Shown here: piece after piece, positions 8,401 through 19,139 of the stretch
Numbering within the stretch: position 1 is the first letter of the stretch
How the letters are laid out: the number at the start of each line of letters is the position of its first letter
Assembly (NCBI GenBank): GCA_027083135.1
Contig: JALWQH010000052.1
Location: forward strand, 1-64,000
DNA: 64,000 nt
Origin: Desulfurococcales archaeon
Lineage (GTDB): Archaea > Thermoproteota > Thermoprotei_A > Sulfolobales > WAQK01
Reading direction: 5' to 3'
Translations under genes and position numbers: made by a program
The notes under the pieces: generated by a model
What the model was told of the DNA's origin: nothing
Databases searched by the model: none
Seen by the model: the letters and a program-made list of their open reading frames with translations, nothing else

Positions 8401-9242
8401 CTTGCAGCTCTTAGCCTCTGCTCTATAGCGCTCCACTCCCGCTGAGCCTCTTCGATCTCCTCACTGCTCCTCGCTGATGCTACTGCTCGGGCAAGCCTTA
8501 TACGCGCCTTCACCGCCTCCATTCCCACAGATAGATCCTCATCTGTAAATCCAAGCAGCTTTAACACGAGGTCTACGCTTTTAGAACTCTTTAGAACAGC
8601 GTCAACATCGTCGACGAATATGAAGCGATAATGATGCTGTGCGATATCATTGAATCTTGCCTGAAGGAACTTCGATGTAGTTATAAGTATGTTGAAGTCC
8701 CCCTTACCCAGCTTCTCCATAGCTTCTGCACGGCTCTTCTTGGACAGCCTTGAATGTATGGCTAGGATAGAGGCGTCCACACCTGCTTTTTCAGCCATTT
8801 CCCTTGCCTTCCTCTCCACCTGGAGGATAAGAGGGGTAGTAGGCAACACTATGTATGATTTACTCTTCTTCGCAGCGAAGTATAGTGCCATCAGTATGCC
8901 GAAAGTTGTCTTACCTACTCCGGTGGGAGCTATGACTGAGAAGCTCTTACCCATGAGGACTCTTTTAACCCATGTTCTCTGAGCGCTCCAAAGCCTGCTT
9001 CCAGTAGCCTTATGAAAGAGGCGTTCAACACTCCTATACTTTTCGTCAAGCTCCATTAATTCCTTATACTTCTTAAGTGTCCCCAGCTTTCTAAGCATCT
9101 TGCCTATGCTTGAAACAGATGGTTCCTCCTTAGGGAGTGTTGGAAGGCACTTAGTACACGGCAGACCCTGCATAAGCCTTGCATCATCCTCTGGTCCTCC
9201 GCAGTTCGGGCATGCGTGGAGATATATGGCCTCATGCTCCAA
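5460..9242 (-). CDS. rgy: Reverse gyrase
   Basis: The 1260-residue fusion of a helicase-like ATPase and a type IA topoisomerase introduces positive supercoils and is the marker protein of hyperthermophiles. Visible in order are an N-terminal zinc finger CPNCGG...CTKC (about 11-32), Walker A APTGVGKTT (about 105-113), a DEAD-box variant VDDVDAV, and the helicase C-terminal half. Next come the topoisomerase TOPRIM start FIVESPNKARTIAGFFG (about 640), a second zinc finger CMVCG...CPRCGS (about 722-742) and the active-site tyrosine in FITYHRTDSTR (about 982). The start is TTG at 9242, with GGGGAG eight bases upstream. An in-frame stop lies 13 codons upstream of it, which limits any N-terminal extension. 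Both zinc fingers have four cysteines. Confidence 0.96.
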   Translation of the reverse strand: MEHEAIYLHACPNCGGPEDDARLMQGLPCTKCLPTLPKEEPSVSSIGKMLRKLGTLKKYKELMELDEKYRSVERLFHKATGSRLWSAQRTWVKRVLMGKSFSVIAPTGVGKTTFGILMALYFAAKKSKSYIVLPTTPLILQVERKAREMAEKAGVDASILAIHSRLSKKSRAEAMEKLGKGDFNILITTSKFLQARFNDIAQHHYRFIFVDDVDAVLKSSKSVDLVLKLLGFTDEDLSVGMEAVKARIRLARAVASARSSEEIEEAQREWSAIEQRLRAARRRVKSILVVSSATGRPRGSRVKLFRELLGFEAGSRSEVLRRIVDSYYKPEEMSLEEAVGDIVKRLGSGGLVYVPVDKGIDYAEKLADILRGMGVRAEAFHSKRLRTLEAFANGDIDVLVGVAVYYGVMVRGLDLPQRIRYAVFAGVPRLKFSTEFEDPHPSNIYKALSILVEVTPEDLRHRLEITLVRVRRMLQRLSPAALQIIAEHMRSGQPPASPAENVFHEALELVREALARSDVREALRTSGDIAVIEEKGKTYIMIPDIMTYIQASGRTSRLYAGGITRGLSVVIVDDERLLRGLMKRSRWIIEDAEWQDFRTLILEPILREIDEDREKVRKILEGKVPRNVEDIIRTALFIVESPNKARTIAGFFGKPSVRRIGEAVKVYEVSTGDYMLLITASGGHVYDLAVNPPKTLGGEDFHGVIIYSDNGSRRFIPVYNSIRRCMVCGHQFTSDTDKCPRCGSTLVRNSLENVDTIRGLALEVDEVLIGTDPDTEGEKIAWDLAVLLQPYTRNIRRVEFHEVTRRAILEALRNPRNLNTNLVEAQMLRRIEDRWIGFTLSPLLWYKFWPTYCATHIGDKEKCRQPNRNLSAGRVQTPVLGWIIDRYNEYKNSVKKIFLVGTSDKRLFLEFTEDELPPGVKPSDIKNNVITVSIVGVEEREVKPLPPFTTDAMLSEASARLRLGAEETMRLAQDLFEMGFITYHRTDSTRISDAGIMVAREYLKEKYGDRYTEFFAPRRWGEGGAHEAIRPTRPVDAERLVRLIEEGIIQPVRPLTKRHLSLYRLIFERFIASQMKPGKIKVQIAKASLLGVEKKLENIIEVVEPGFLDMYMPFRLSAPLEPGRYKVDYTDIRKKALKPLYTQGDVVRLMKDRGIGRPSTYAKIMQTLLKRHYVVERGRLNKLVPTLLGREVYSYLTERSGEGIAKLVSEERTAMLEKLMDLVEAGEKSYLNVLNELYDEIYPIYLELRREVGEPWGIIE

Positions 9243-9372
9243 GAGCCTTCTCCCCTTTACTGCAATAACCCCAATATCCTAACCACTCATCCCAATATTA
9301 AAATGCTGGTGGGTATATGTGAGGCCTGCTATTCCATCTCTCCCAGCATGCTGGTTGAAAAACATGTTATGT

Positions 9373-10101
9373 TTAAGGTATTCTCAGCGTTTTATCTGCG
9401 AATACGACTATACCATTATCCGTTATTATGAATGGATGTCTTTTCATTGAATGGCTTGTCCCCCTCATCTTCCAGACTATTAGGCTCCGCTTCAACTCGC
9501 CTTCAATCTCATCCAGGTCAAGCCTTATAATACCGTCAGCGGCATGCTCTACCCCGGGTCCTCCAAACCCTCTCTCCGTCACTGAGACCTGTGATACAAG
9601 TATTGAGGTCGTGCCCATCCCGCTCAGCACGCGTTTAAGCTGCATGACAACGCTTCTAGCTAGGGCGGGCTTTGTGAGGTAGAGTGTTGAAACAGAATCC
9701 ACTACTACGCGCTGCGCCTTGACATCCCTTATAGCGTCTTTAAGCGTGTCGATGAGTAGCCCTATGTCTGTGGGATCACGGACAACGTATCTCTCCCTCT
9801 TTGCAGCCTCTCCTATCCCTCCGGTGAAGGCATCGATCATGGCGAACAGTCCTTCCTGCTCATAACGCCTCACATCCCATCCGAACTGAGCCATGTTAAC
9901 CCTCACTTGAACGGGATGCTCTTCAAGCGCTACGAAAACCCCAGGCTCATTGTTCTTGAGGCCGTTCCACAAGTACTGTTGGCCGAATATGCTCTTACCT
10001 GTGCCTGGACCTCCAGCGAGCAGTACGACGTTCCTCTTAGGTATTCCGCCATGCAGCACGTCATCCATTCCAGGTATACCTGTTTTAACTCTCTCAACCA
10101 T
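9373..10101 (-). CDS. Single-domain KaiC/RadA-like ATPase
   Basis: The 242-residue RecA-superfamily ATPase of the archaeal KaiC-domain type begins [20 protein letters not shown], then Walker A GGPGTGKS (about 31-38), FVALEEHP, Walker [11 protein letters not shown] and the [10 protein letters not shown] strand. One KaiC module is present rather than two. These proteins are widespread in archaea as signalling or regulatory ATPases, and a specific role cannot be assigned. It is transcribed divergently from cdc48 with a 127-bp spacer. Confidence 0.88.
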   Translation of the reverse strand: MVERVKTGIPGMDDVLHGGIPKRNVVLLAGGPGTGKSIFGQQYLWNGLKNNEPGVFVALEEHPVQVRVNMAQFGWDVRRYEQEGLFAMIDAFTGGIGEAAKRERYVVRDPTDIGLLIDTLKDAIRDVKAQRVVVDSVSTLYLTKPALARSVVMQLKRVLSGMGTTSILVSQVSVTERGFGGPGVEHAADGIIRLDLDEIEGELKRSLIVWKMRGTSHSMKRHPFIITDNGIVVFADKTLRIP

Positions 10102-10177
10102 GCTACCACCAAAATATCATGGTGGATATGCATGGGTAATAAATAATTACTGCCATGCACCTCGGAAAAGCCCGCAT

Positions 10178-12415
<2,238 letters not shown>

Positions 12416-12452
12416 CATCAACTTCACATTGTTTTCTGAGATATAGTCTGAG

Positions 12453-12494
12453 AGGCCCCCTATACTAGGGGGCCTATCCACCATATAATGGTGG
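12453..12494. promoter_or_regulatory. Two tandem dyads between cdc48 and tmcA
   Basis: Two perfect inverted repeats sit next to each other in the 85-bp gap. The first, 12453-12475, has arms AGGCCCCCTA / TAGGGGGCCT (10 bp, 3-nt loop). The second, 12478-12494, has arms CCACCAT / ATGGTGG (7 bp, 3-nt loop) and ends six bases before the tmcA GTG. The first could be a strong RNA hairpin after cdc48. The second overlaps the region where the tmcA leader or ribosome contact would be. No T-run follows the first, so a simple archaeal terminator is not evident. Confidence 0.45.
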
Positions 12495-12500
12495 TTCAAC

Positions 12501-14945
12501 GTGGCAGACAGGGTCAGAGATGCGGACAGGCTTCTTCCATCAGGCTATAGGAGGATGCTTAGAAGGCTTCGCCGCGAGCTGGTTAAGGCTTCAGCCTCTA
12601 GGCATAGGAGGATGCTAGTTGTTTCCTCAGGGGATCCTGAGAAGCTGGGGGCTGCGGTTGGCAGAGCCCTCTCCTACCTAGCTTTAGCTCGTAAAGGTAA
12701 AGGAGGTAAGCCTCTGAAAATACTATACATGTATCACCATGAATTCGAAGAAGCCGAGATAATGAAGGAAATGGTTAAACAGGTGGTTAGGGAGAAGGGT
12801 AGAGGGAAGCTTAGGCTACAGGTGGCACGCTACGAGGAAAGCGAGCGTTATCTTGGCGCAACTTTCAGCGGTCTAGTATTAGATCTCACAAGGGATTTGA
12901 AGCCTAATGATGTGGGGCGGCTTGTGGGAATAGTTGAGGGGGGAGGCCTAGTAATCCTGGCTGTTCCTCCCTGGGATGAATGGGACACTATGAAAACCCT
13001 CTTCAAAACAGGGCTTGTCGTGCCTAGCTATCCTGAACCCCGCCACATCTTCATAAAGTGGTTCAAACGCACTTTAGTGGAGACTCAGGGCACATATATC
13101 TATGACCTTGACTCTAAGAGGATAATCCATGAATCACCCTTTGAACATAAGGCTGAGAAGAGAGCTAAGATCAGCATACCTAGTGAGAGAATATTTCCCT
13201 TAGAACTTTACAGGCTCGCGTTAACACAGGATCAGGTCGAGGTTATCGAGAGAATTGAAAGCCTAGTTGAAAAGCCTAAGAAACGGTGGAAGACAGCCAT
13301 AGTGGTTACTGCTGATAGGGGGCGTGGTAAGTCATGCGCCCTAGGCATAGGGCTGATAGGCGTTGCAAATGAGCTTCGAAGATACAAGCATAAAACAAGG
13401 ATCCTTGTCACAGCGCCAAGTCCAAGCAACGTTCAGTCACTAATGGAGCTGGCGTTTAAGGCTGCTGAAACGCTGGGCCTTAACCCCAGGGTTGTGAGGA
13501 GGAAGGGCAGGGTAATCGAGATACAAGGAGAGGGCTTCAGCCTCGAATACTGGGAGCCCTACACGTTAACCAAGATTCAGGGAGACATAGTTGCAGTAGA
13601 TGAGGCTGCAGGCATACCTGTACCATTGCTCCACACCATATGGAGGAGGAATAGGAGAATGGTATTCGCTACAACTATACATGGATATGAGGGGGCTGGC
13701 AGGGGATTCTCAGTGCGCTTTCTAAAAGCCCTCCAGGAGGACAAGTATACACGGCTTACAATCTATGAGATGCATGAACCAATAAGATACGCCGAGGATG
13801 ATCCCGTGGAGAAATGGCTTTTCAGAGCTCTGCTGCTAGACGCTGAGCCTGTGGAGCTAGGGGACAGAGATATTAATGATATTAGGGAGGGTAGACTCGA
13901 ATATGTGAAGCTTGACCCCGAATACCTCTTCAGCCCGCAGGGAGAGGAGACACTGCGTCAATTATTCGGGATCTATGTCCTTGCACATTATAGAAACCAG
14001 CCCGACGATCTAGGCATATTGGCTGACGCCCCTCACCATTCAATAAGAGCCCTCCGCACAAGCAGTGGCGCCATAGTCTGCGCAGCCCAGGTTGCAGAGG
14101 AGGGAGGATTGGATGATGAGCTGATAGAGGACTTAATAAGAGGAGGGAGGATTCCAGGCAATATAATACCGGATAGAATATTGAAGCATATAAGGATAAG
14201 AGATTTCGGAAGGCTGAGGGGCTGGAGGATTGTCAGGATAGCAACGCATCCAGCAGTTCAGGGTAGAGGCATAGGCTCAAGGATGCTTGAAGAACTATAC
14301 AGGGAATCCATAGAAAGAGGATATCATTGGCTGGGAAGCGGATTCGGGGCAACCGAACGTCTCCTAAGATTCTGGTCGAAGAATGGATTCACTGTTCTCC
14401 ACATGTCTCCAGACAGAAACCCTGTGAGCGGAGAATATACTGTACTCGTATTGAAGCCTATAGCATCCGAAGCCGCGGCCGTAGCTATAATAGGATGCAG
14501 AGAGCTTAAATCCAAGATAATAAATAGCCTGCAGGACAATTACAGGGATCTTGAAACACCAATAGCACTGCAGATCCTGAGGCAGAGATGCATGGCTGAC
14601 GCATCCTATAAGCCCCGCCTAACACCCATATCTATTGATAGGCTATGGATTTATTCCTATGGACCTATGACCTATGAGGCTGTATGCGATGTCATGTTCG
14701 AGCTTGCTAGAGCGTATTGGTACAGATACCCTGAGAGAATAGTAGAGGCCTCTGGAATAGAGGAGCACATAATGGTTGCCAGAATCCTCCAGGGCAGGCA
14801 GTGGGATGACGTGGCATCGGAACTCCATTTAAAGGTGTTCGACGTCATGAGGATTACCAAGGAGCTTGGAAAGAAGTTTGGAGAGCATCTTTACGGTCAC
14901 AGTATGAATAGGCCTACAGGCCTAAGCCTCAGAGATCTATTATAA
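12501..14945 (+). CDS. tmcA: tRNA(Met)/RNA cytidine acetyltransferase (TmcA/NAT10 family)
   Basis: The 814-residue enzyme makes N4-acetylcytidine in RNA using acetyl-CoA and ATP, a modification abundant in hyperthermophilic archaea. It shows an N-terminal alpha/beta domain (LVVSSGDPEKLGAA), an RNA-helicase-like ATPase with Walker A ADRGRGKSCALG (about 272) and VAVDEAAGIPVPLL (Walker B), and a GNAT acetyltransferase core IRIATHPAVQGRGIGSRML (about 577-596) with FGATERLLRFW. A C-terminal tRNA-binding helical region follows. The start is GTG at 12501, 86 bp after cdc48. Length is typical of archaeal members (about 800). Confidence 0.93.
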   Translation: MADRVRDADRLLPSGYRRMLRRLRRELVKASASRHRRMLVVSSGDPEKLGAAVGRALSYLALARKGKGGKPLKILYMYHHEFEEAEIMKEMVKQVVREKGRGKLRLQVARYEESERYLGATFSGLVLDLTRDLKPNDVGRLVGIVEGGGLVILAVPPWDEWDTMKTLFKTGLVVPSYPEPRHIFIKWFKRTLVETQGTYIYDLDSKRIIHESPFEHKAEKRAKISIPSERIFPLELYRLALTQDQVEVIERIESLVEKPKKRWKTAIVVTADRGRGKSCALGIGLIGVANELRRYKHKTRILVTAPSPSNVQSLMELAFKAAETLGLNPRVVRRKGRVIEIQGEGFSLEYWEPYTLTKIQGDIVAVDEAAGIPVPLLHTIWRRNRRMVFATTIHGYEGAGRGFSVRFLKALQEDKYTRLTIYEMHEPIRYAEDDPVEKWLFRALLLDAEPVELGDRDINDIREGRLEYVKLDPEYLFSPQGEETLRQLFGIYVLAHYRNQPDDLGILADAPHHSIRALRTSSGAIVCAAQVAEEGGLDDELIEDLIRGGRIPGNIIPDRILKHIRIRDFGRLRGWRIVRIATHPAVQGRGIGSRMLEELYRESIERGYHWLGSGFGATERLLRFWSKNGFTVLHMSPDRNPVSGEYTVLVLKPIASEAAAVAIIGCRELKSKIINSLQDNYRDLETPIALQILRQRCMADASYKPRLTPISIDRLWIYSYGPMTYEAVCDVMFELARAYWYRYPERIVEASGIEEHIMVARILQGRQWDDVASELHLKVFDVMRITKELGKKFGEHLYGHSMNRPTGLSLRDLL

Positions 14946-14956
14946 GTCTTAGAAAA

Positions 14957-15532
14957 CTACTTGCTCAACTCCTTCACGATGTGATTCATCTCTGGAAATA
15001 TTATCTTCTCTAATGCCAGGCGAGACGCTGTAGGCGAGCCCGGCACAACTATTACGAGTCTCCCCCTAACTATGAAGGCCGAGGCCCTGCTCAGCCATGT
15101 CTTAGTGCCCTCCTCAATATATGTAAGGTATCTGAACAGCTCGCCGAACCCTACCATTTCTTTCTCGGCAATAACCTTTACAGTATCTAGGCTTACATCT
15201 CTGCGGCTTGGGCCCGTACCCCCTGTCACCACTATGATGTCGCATCTACTAGCATAGTTGAGCACGGCCTCAGCTATGAGTTCAGGCGAGTTTGGGACAA
15301 CTTTGTTTTCTTTAAGCCTATAACCATGATGTCCAAGTATCTCTCTAAGCATTGGAGTGATCTTATCCTCCTTTAACCTTCTATAGACATGGTCGCTTGT
15401 AACTATTAGGCAGAACCTAATGGACTCAGGGTTACTCTCTTTCTCCACGGCCTGCTCCCCGGTTTTAGAGGAGAAAAGTGCAGTATTTTGTATAATTGTG
15501 CTAGGCCCATTCACCTGTCTGCAGATATTCAT
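14957..15532 (-). CDS. moaB: Molybdenum cofactor biosynthesis protein B (MoaB/MogA family)
   Basis: The 191-residue protein contains the MoCF-binding signature CDIIVVTGGTGPSRRDVSLDT and the later PGSPTASRLALE. These place it in the MoaB/Mog family that adenylylates molybdopterin, or in archaea tungstopterin, needed for tungsten aldehyde oxidoreductases. The first 35 residues of the ORF are poorly conserved in character (QNTALFSSKTGEQAVEKE), and the gene overlaps the preceding oxidoreductase gene by 32 bases. The real start may be inside, before ESIRFCLIVTSD, but no single better start stands out. It converges on tmcA 12 bases away. Confidence 0.88.
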   Translation of the reverse strand: MNICRQVNGPSTIIQNTALFSSKTGEQAVEKESNPESIRFCLIVTSDHVYRRLKEDKITPMLREILGHHGYRLKENKVVPNSPELIAEAVLNYASRCDIIVVTGGTGPSRRDVSLDTVKVIAEKEMVGFGELFRYLTYIEEGTKTWLSRASAFIVRGRLVIVVPGSPTASRLALEKIIFPEMNHIVKELSK

Positions 15533-16556
15533 TTATGTATTTAGCAGCATCCTTGCCGCTCTTGAGGGCTGGTCCTATTAGGCTGGGGCCATGCTTAACA
15601 TCGCCTGCAGCGAATACTCCTTTCCTAGTGGTGCGGAACTTCTCATCAGTCTTTATGGTGCCATTCCTGTTAAGCTCTATGCCACAGCATCCATTCCTGA
15701 AGGGCGGGGTAGGTATTTCCCCTATGGCGACCATTACATAGTCAACCTCTATTTCGAACTCGCTGCCAGGTATTGGTATGGGCTTAGGCCTGCCTCCAGG
15801 CACGGGTTCAAGCCTTGTTCTCTGAAGGACAGCCTTCTTCACGTTTCCATCGGCATCTCCCTTGAATTCTAGGGGTATAGTCTGCTCTAATGAGACTACT
15901 CCCAGCTTATCTATTAGTCTCGTGAACTCCCTCTCTCCCATAGGCGCTTCCTTCCTACTCCTCCTATACGATAGGTAGACCTTCTCTATGCCGTACTTCT
16001 CCTTAATGTAGCGGAGGGGGACCTCCACAGCATCTACTGCTGTTAGGCCTCCACCTATCACTAATCCCACTCTGCCTAGGGGGGGCACCTCCTCCTCAGG
16101 CTTATATCCATGCTGGTAGAGGTAGAAGTCTATGAGCCACTCTAATGCCGGGTATACTCTACCTAGATCCTCGCCTGGAATGTTGAGCCTACGGGAGGAC
16201 CATGTACCTGTAGCTATCAGGACGGCATCATAGTTCTCCACGAGCTCTTGAAATGTAACGTATTCTTCACTTGGCTCCGAGTCATATACCCTTGTATTGT
16301 TATGGAACTTCACCCCTAGTTCTTCCAGCTCCTTCACACCTTTCCTCACACCATCTGTAGGTACATGATAGTCAGGTATGCCGAATATCATTAGACCTCC
16401 AGGCTCAGGCATCTGGTCGTAGACGTGCACTTCGTGGCCCATGCATACGAGTTCGCCTGCAGCACCTAGACCTGCAGGCCCTGCCCCTATAATAGCCACT
16501 CTTTTACCCGTCTTAGGTATAGGCTGCCCAGGCTTACATTTTGTTGCAAACTTCAA
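15501..16556 (-). CDS. FAD-dependent NAD(P)H oxidoreductase, glutamate synthase small subunit-like
   Basis: The 351-residue flavoprotein has two dinucleotide-binding folds: FAD site VAIIGAGPAGLGAAGEL (about 20-36) and NAD(P) site GLVIGGGLTAVDAVEV. PEPGGLMIFGIPDYHVP and the C-terminal TRKGVFAAGDVKHGPSLIG follow, as in GltD, NfnB and sulfide dehydrogenase alpha subunits. It lacks the N-terminal iron-sulfur domain of bacterial GltD. Archaeal relatives shuttle electrons between NAD(P)H and ferredoxin or sulfur compounds, and the acceptor here is unknown. The start is TTG with GGTGA about nine bases upstream and a TATA-like ACATATATAAC about 45 bases upstream. moaB follows with a 32-bp overlap. 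Confidence 0.85.
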   Translation of the reverse strand: MKFATKCKPGQPIPKTGKRVAIIGAGPAGLGAAGELVCMGHEVHVYDQMPEPGGLMIFGIPDYHVPTDGVRKGVKELEELGVKFHNNTRVYDSEPSEEYVTFQELVENYDAVLIATGTWSSRRLNIPGEDLGRVYPALEWLIDFYLYQHGYKPEEEVPPLGRVGLVIGGGLTAVDAVEVPLRYIKEKYGIEKVYLSYRRSRKEAPMGEREFTRLIDKLGVVSLEQTIPLEFKGDADGNVKKAVLQRTRLEPVPGGRPKPIPIPGSEFEIEVDYVMVAIGEIPTPPFRNGCCGIELNRNGTIKTDEKFRTTRKGVFAAGDVKHGPSLIGPALKSGKDAAKYINEYLQTGEWA

Positions 16557-16669
16557 CTTCCTTTCACCATTTTACGGAGAGGCTTTAACGTGTTATATAT
16601 GTCTTTACCTGTTCTCAGCTGAGAGCTAAGGTATGCTAGTGGCAGGAAGCAATGTAGCCTCCAATATTT

Positions 16670-17560
16670 TTAAACACAGGGTGCTCCTGCTAGGAGGAAT
16701 GCTACTAGGCCTATAAGCATATATGCCAGCATTTTATTTTTAACTAGCCTGGCATTAGCTGGGCTCTGATCCTTTAAGATAAGGATGGATGAATGGATGA
16801 AGCCTGCATCAGCTAGCACTACTGTCAGGTAACATAAGGATGCCTGGCTTAGGATGAGGGGGAGAGGGCTCAGCGCGACGGCAGCCATGGTGAATCCCAC
16901 TGCAACTACTGAGGCCCTCCTAGCACCCATGGTTATGGCCAGCGTCCGTATACCTCGGCTAGCATCACCCTGCATATCAGCTATCCCCTTTACAACCTCT
17001 CTACCTGTATTCGAGAGAAATATCATGAGCCAGAATACAAGTATGCTTACATTAAACCTTGAGGCCAGAGCTGCACCATAGGCTATAGGCATGGCGACAT
17101 TGAAGCTTACCATGAAGTTTCCAGGAAGCCCTGTAGCCTTACCCCAGAAGTCGTAGAGTATGGATGTCGCCCAGGCCGCTAAGCCTAGGATCAATGTGAC
17201 CAGGCCTGTATAGGCTGCTGCTACAAGGCCTGCTAGACCGAGGATCACTGCGTATATTAGGGCGGTTCTAGGGGATATGAGGCCTCTTGGTATCGGCCTA
17301 TCCGGCGTGTTAATCCTATCTATATCTATGTCAGCATAATCGTTGAACACCATGGCTGACCCCAGGATAAAGAAGCCTGCAACCATTCCTGCGGCGAGTT
17401 TTTCTAAGCCTATGGTCGGCAATCCTCCTTCAGCTAGAGCCACGCCTACGAGGACAGCGAAAGCCATCATGAATGCATTGATAGGTCTGAGCAGTGCGAC
17501 TAGGCCTCTAAGCCTGCTGATCAGACTCACCTGCACCTCAGACCTGCGTGGGCTCATCAC
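16670..17560 (-). CDS. UbiA-family prenyltransferase, probable digeranylgeranylglyceryl phosphate synthase
   Basis: The 296-residue polytopic membrane enzyme has the first aspartate motif NDYADIDIDRINTPDRPIPRG, characteristic of archaeal DGGGP synthase, and a second motif DMQGDASRGIRTLA. About eight hydrophobic helices follow (VGVALAEGG, FFILGSAMVFNDY, LILGLAAWATSILYDFWG and others). DGGGP synthase adds the second geranylgeranyl chain to make archaeal ether lipids. Another UbiA substrate cannot be excluded, although the NDY..D..D..NTPDRP signature favours lipid synthesis. It stands alone and is divergent from the UspA gene. Confidence 0.88.
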   Translation of the reverse strand: MMSPRRSEVQVSLISRLRGLVALLRPINAFMMAFAVLVGVALAEGGLPTIGLEKLAAGMVAGFFILGSAMVFNDYADIDIDRINTPDRPIPRGLISPRTALIYAVILGLAGLVAAAYTGLVTLILGLAAWATSILYDFWGKATGLPGNFMVSFNVAMPIAYGAALASRFNVSILVFWLMIFLSNTGREVVKGIADMQGDASRGIRTLAITMGARRASVVAVGFTMAAVALSPLPLILSQASLCYLTVVLADAGFIHSSILILKDQSPANARLVKNKMLAYMLIGLVAFLLAGAPCV

Positions 17561-17641
17561 TGTTCAGCCCTTTCGAGCCGCATCATCGGCCCGGCACTAA
17601 TAATAACAGTGGCGGGGCTAATTATAGACTACTGGGTACTA

Positions 17642-18070
17642 GTGTTGCGGGAAGCTGTAGTTGGTATAGATGGCTCCAGGCATAGTTTTAATGCACTGGA
17701 TTTCCTCACAACGCTCATAAGTCCTGAGGAGTGGAGAATAGTTCTTGTAAGCATTATAGATGAGGCTGTTGTTCAAGCTGCATCAGGGGCTGGAGTATCC
17801 CTGGCTGAGAATATGAGGAGGAAGACGGAGAGCATGCTTATAGACCTGCAGAAAAAGCTCCTTGAGAAGGGCTTTAAGGCTGAATGGGTGATAAGGCTAG
17901 GCAAGCCTCAGGAGGAGCTTGTAAGGCTGAGTGAGAAGAGGAATGCGGAGCTAATAGTGGTTGGATCAAGGGGACTTAGAGGGTTGAAGAAGCTGATCCT
18001 AGGCAGCGTGTCCAGCTACGTGGTCTCTAACTCCAAGATACCTGTACTCGTAGTTCCTATGAGAGGTTAG
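17642..18070 (+). CDS. Universal stress protein (UspA family)
   Basis: A small nucleotide-binding alpha/beta protein. It starts EAVVGIDGSRHSFNALDF and ends with the ATP-binding signature ELIVVGSRGLRGLKKLILGSVSSYVVSNSKIPVLVV, complete for the ATP-binding Usp subclass (G-2X-G-9X-G-S). The track start at 17609 would add a hydrophobic leader (AGLIIDYWV) not usual in this family, so I prefer the in-frame GTG at 17642, giving MLREAVVGIDGS (142 residues). It is followed five bases later by ubiX. The physiological role of archaeal Usp proteins is generally unclear. Confidence 0.88.
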   Translation: MLREAVVGIDGSRHSFNALDFLTTLISPEEWRIVLVSIIDEAVVQAASGAGVSLAENMRRKTESMLIDLQKKLLEKGFKAEWVIRLGKPQEELVRLSEKRNAELIVVGSRGLRGLKKLILGSVSSYVVSNSKIPVLVVPMRG

Positions 18071-18075
18071 AGGAT

Positions 18076-18645
18076 ATGCGTGTAACCGTTGCTGTGACAG
18101 GGGCTAGCGGTGTAATTTATGGTGCAAGGCTTGTAGAGGTGCTTGGAGCCAGCGGAGTATCCTTGGATACAATATACACTGAGGCTGCCTTAAAGGTGGC
18201 TGACCATGAATACCCTGATGGAAGGGAAGGGCTTCTAAGAGTTCTTAGAGAGTATTCCAGCCACGTATACTCGGAGGATGATTTCTCCTCGCCTCTTGCA
18301 AGCTCAAGTAATACTGCTGACGCTATGGTTATTGCTCCTTGCAGTATGAAGACATTGGCCAGCATAGCTTACGGGATAAGCAGCAATCTTGTTGTGAGGG
18401 CTGCTGATGCTGTGTTACGGCTGGGCAGGCGCCTAATACTTGTTCCAAGAGAGACCCCGCTCAGCATGCCTGATATAGGGAGTATGCTTGCAGCCTCTAT
18501 GGCGGGAGCCATTATCCTACCAGCTATGCCTGGATTCTACCATAAGCCTAGGAGAATAGAGGATATGGTTGACTTCATTGTTGGAAAAATACTGGATGTG
18601 CTTGGAGTAAAGCATAACCTATATGTGCGTTGGAGGAGCACCTAG
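18076..18645 (+). CDS. ubiX: UbiX-type flavin prenyltransferase
   Basis: The 189-residue flavoprotein has the Rossmann-like start VTVAVTGASGVIYGARLVEVL, the VIAPCSMKTLASIAYGIS segment, and LILVPRETPLSMPDIGSM with PAMPGFYHKP. These are diagnostic of UbiX. The enzyme prenylates FMN to make the cofactor of UbiD decarboxylases. No ubiD is in the window, so the partner must be elsewhere. It probably shares an operon with the preceding Usp gene. Confidence 0.93.
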   Translation: MRVTVAVTGASGVIYGARLVEVLGASGVSLDTIYTEAALKVADHEYPDGREGLLRVLREYSSHVYSEDDFSSPLASSSNTADAMVIAPCSMKTLASIAYGISSNLVVRAADAVLRLGRRLILVPRETPLSMPDIGSMLAASMAGAIILPAMPGFYHKPRRIEDMVDFIVGKILDVLGVKHNLYVRWRST

Positions 18646-18659
18646 CTTTTCAGGCCACA

Positions 18660-19112
18660 TTATATGAAGTCCAAGTCTTTTTTACCTAGTCTTCTGGTCA
18701 TCAGGCTTCTGGTCTTCTCATCTAGCTCCGACTCCTTCAACTCCTCAAACATGTCTTTAGTCTTCTTCTTCTCGGCTTGAACAGCGAACATGCAGTCTCC
18801 ATTGGGCAGCAGGGCTCTGAGCGCACAGTAAGCGTATTGGCAGCTAGCCCCTATGCATGTATCACCTATCCATCTACAATAAGCTATCTTCCTCTGCCTC
18901 CCCTTGAAGAACTCTGTCTTAATCACCAGGGCTTTCTTACTACACCTAAAGTATGGGCAGAGGGGATTGCATTTACGGCCTATAGGCATGGGTTTAGGAC
19001 GCTGCTTCTGAGGCTCCTCGCGTCTTCTGGGAGTCCTCTTATCCCTGAAGCCCTTTCTAGCAGAATCCTTGAAGCCGCCGTATTCGTGCTTCAAAGCCGT
19101 TCCCCTATTCAT
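18660..19112 (-). CDS. Cysteine-rich basic protein of unknown function
   Basis: The 150-residue protein is not recognised with certainty. The N-terminal 45 residues are very basic (GFRDKRTPRRREEPQKQRPKP). A compact cysteine-rich core follows (CNPLCPYFRC, AYCRW, DTC, CQYAYC, C), with ten cysteines within about 60 residues, suggesting zinc or an iron-sulfur cluster. The C terminus is charged and helical (KKTKDMFEELKESELDEK). The basic tail and metal core suggest nucleic acid binding. It lies 27 bp downstream of endA on the same strand, so it may be co-expressed with tRNA splicing. That is inference. Confidence 0.65.
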   Translation of the reverse strand: MNRGTALKHEYGGFKDSARKGFRDKRTPRRREEPQKQRPKPMPIGRKCNPLCPYFRCSKKALVIKTEFFKGRQRKIAYCRWIGDTCIGASCQYAYCALRALLPNGDCMFAVQAEKKKTKDMFEELKESELDEKTRSLMTRRLGKKDLDFI

Positions 19113-19139
19113 TCGAGGAAGGGTTCTCAGAGAAGGGTT

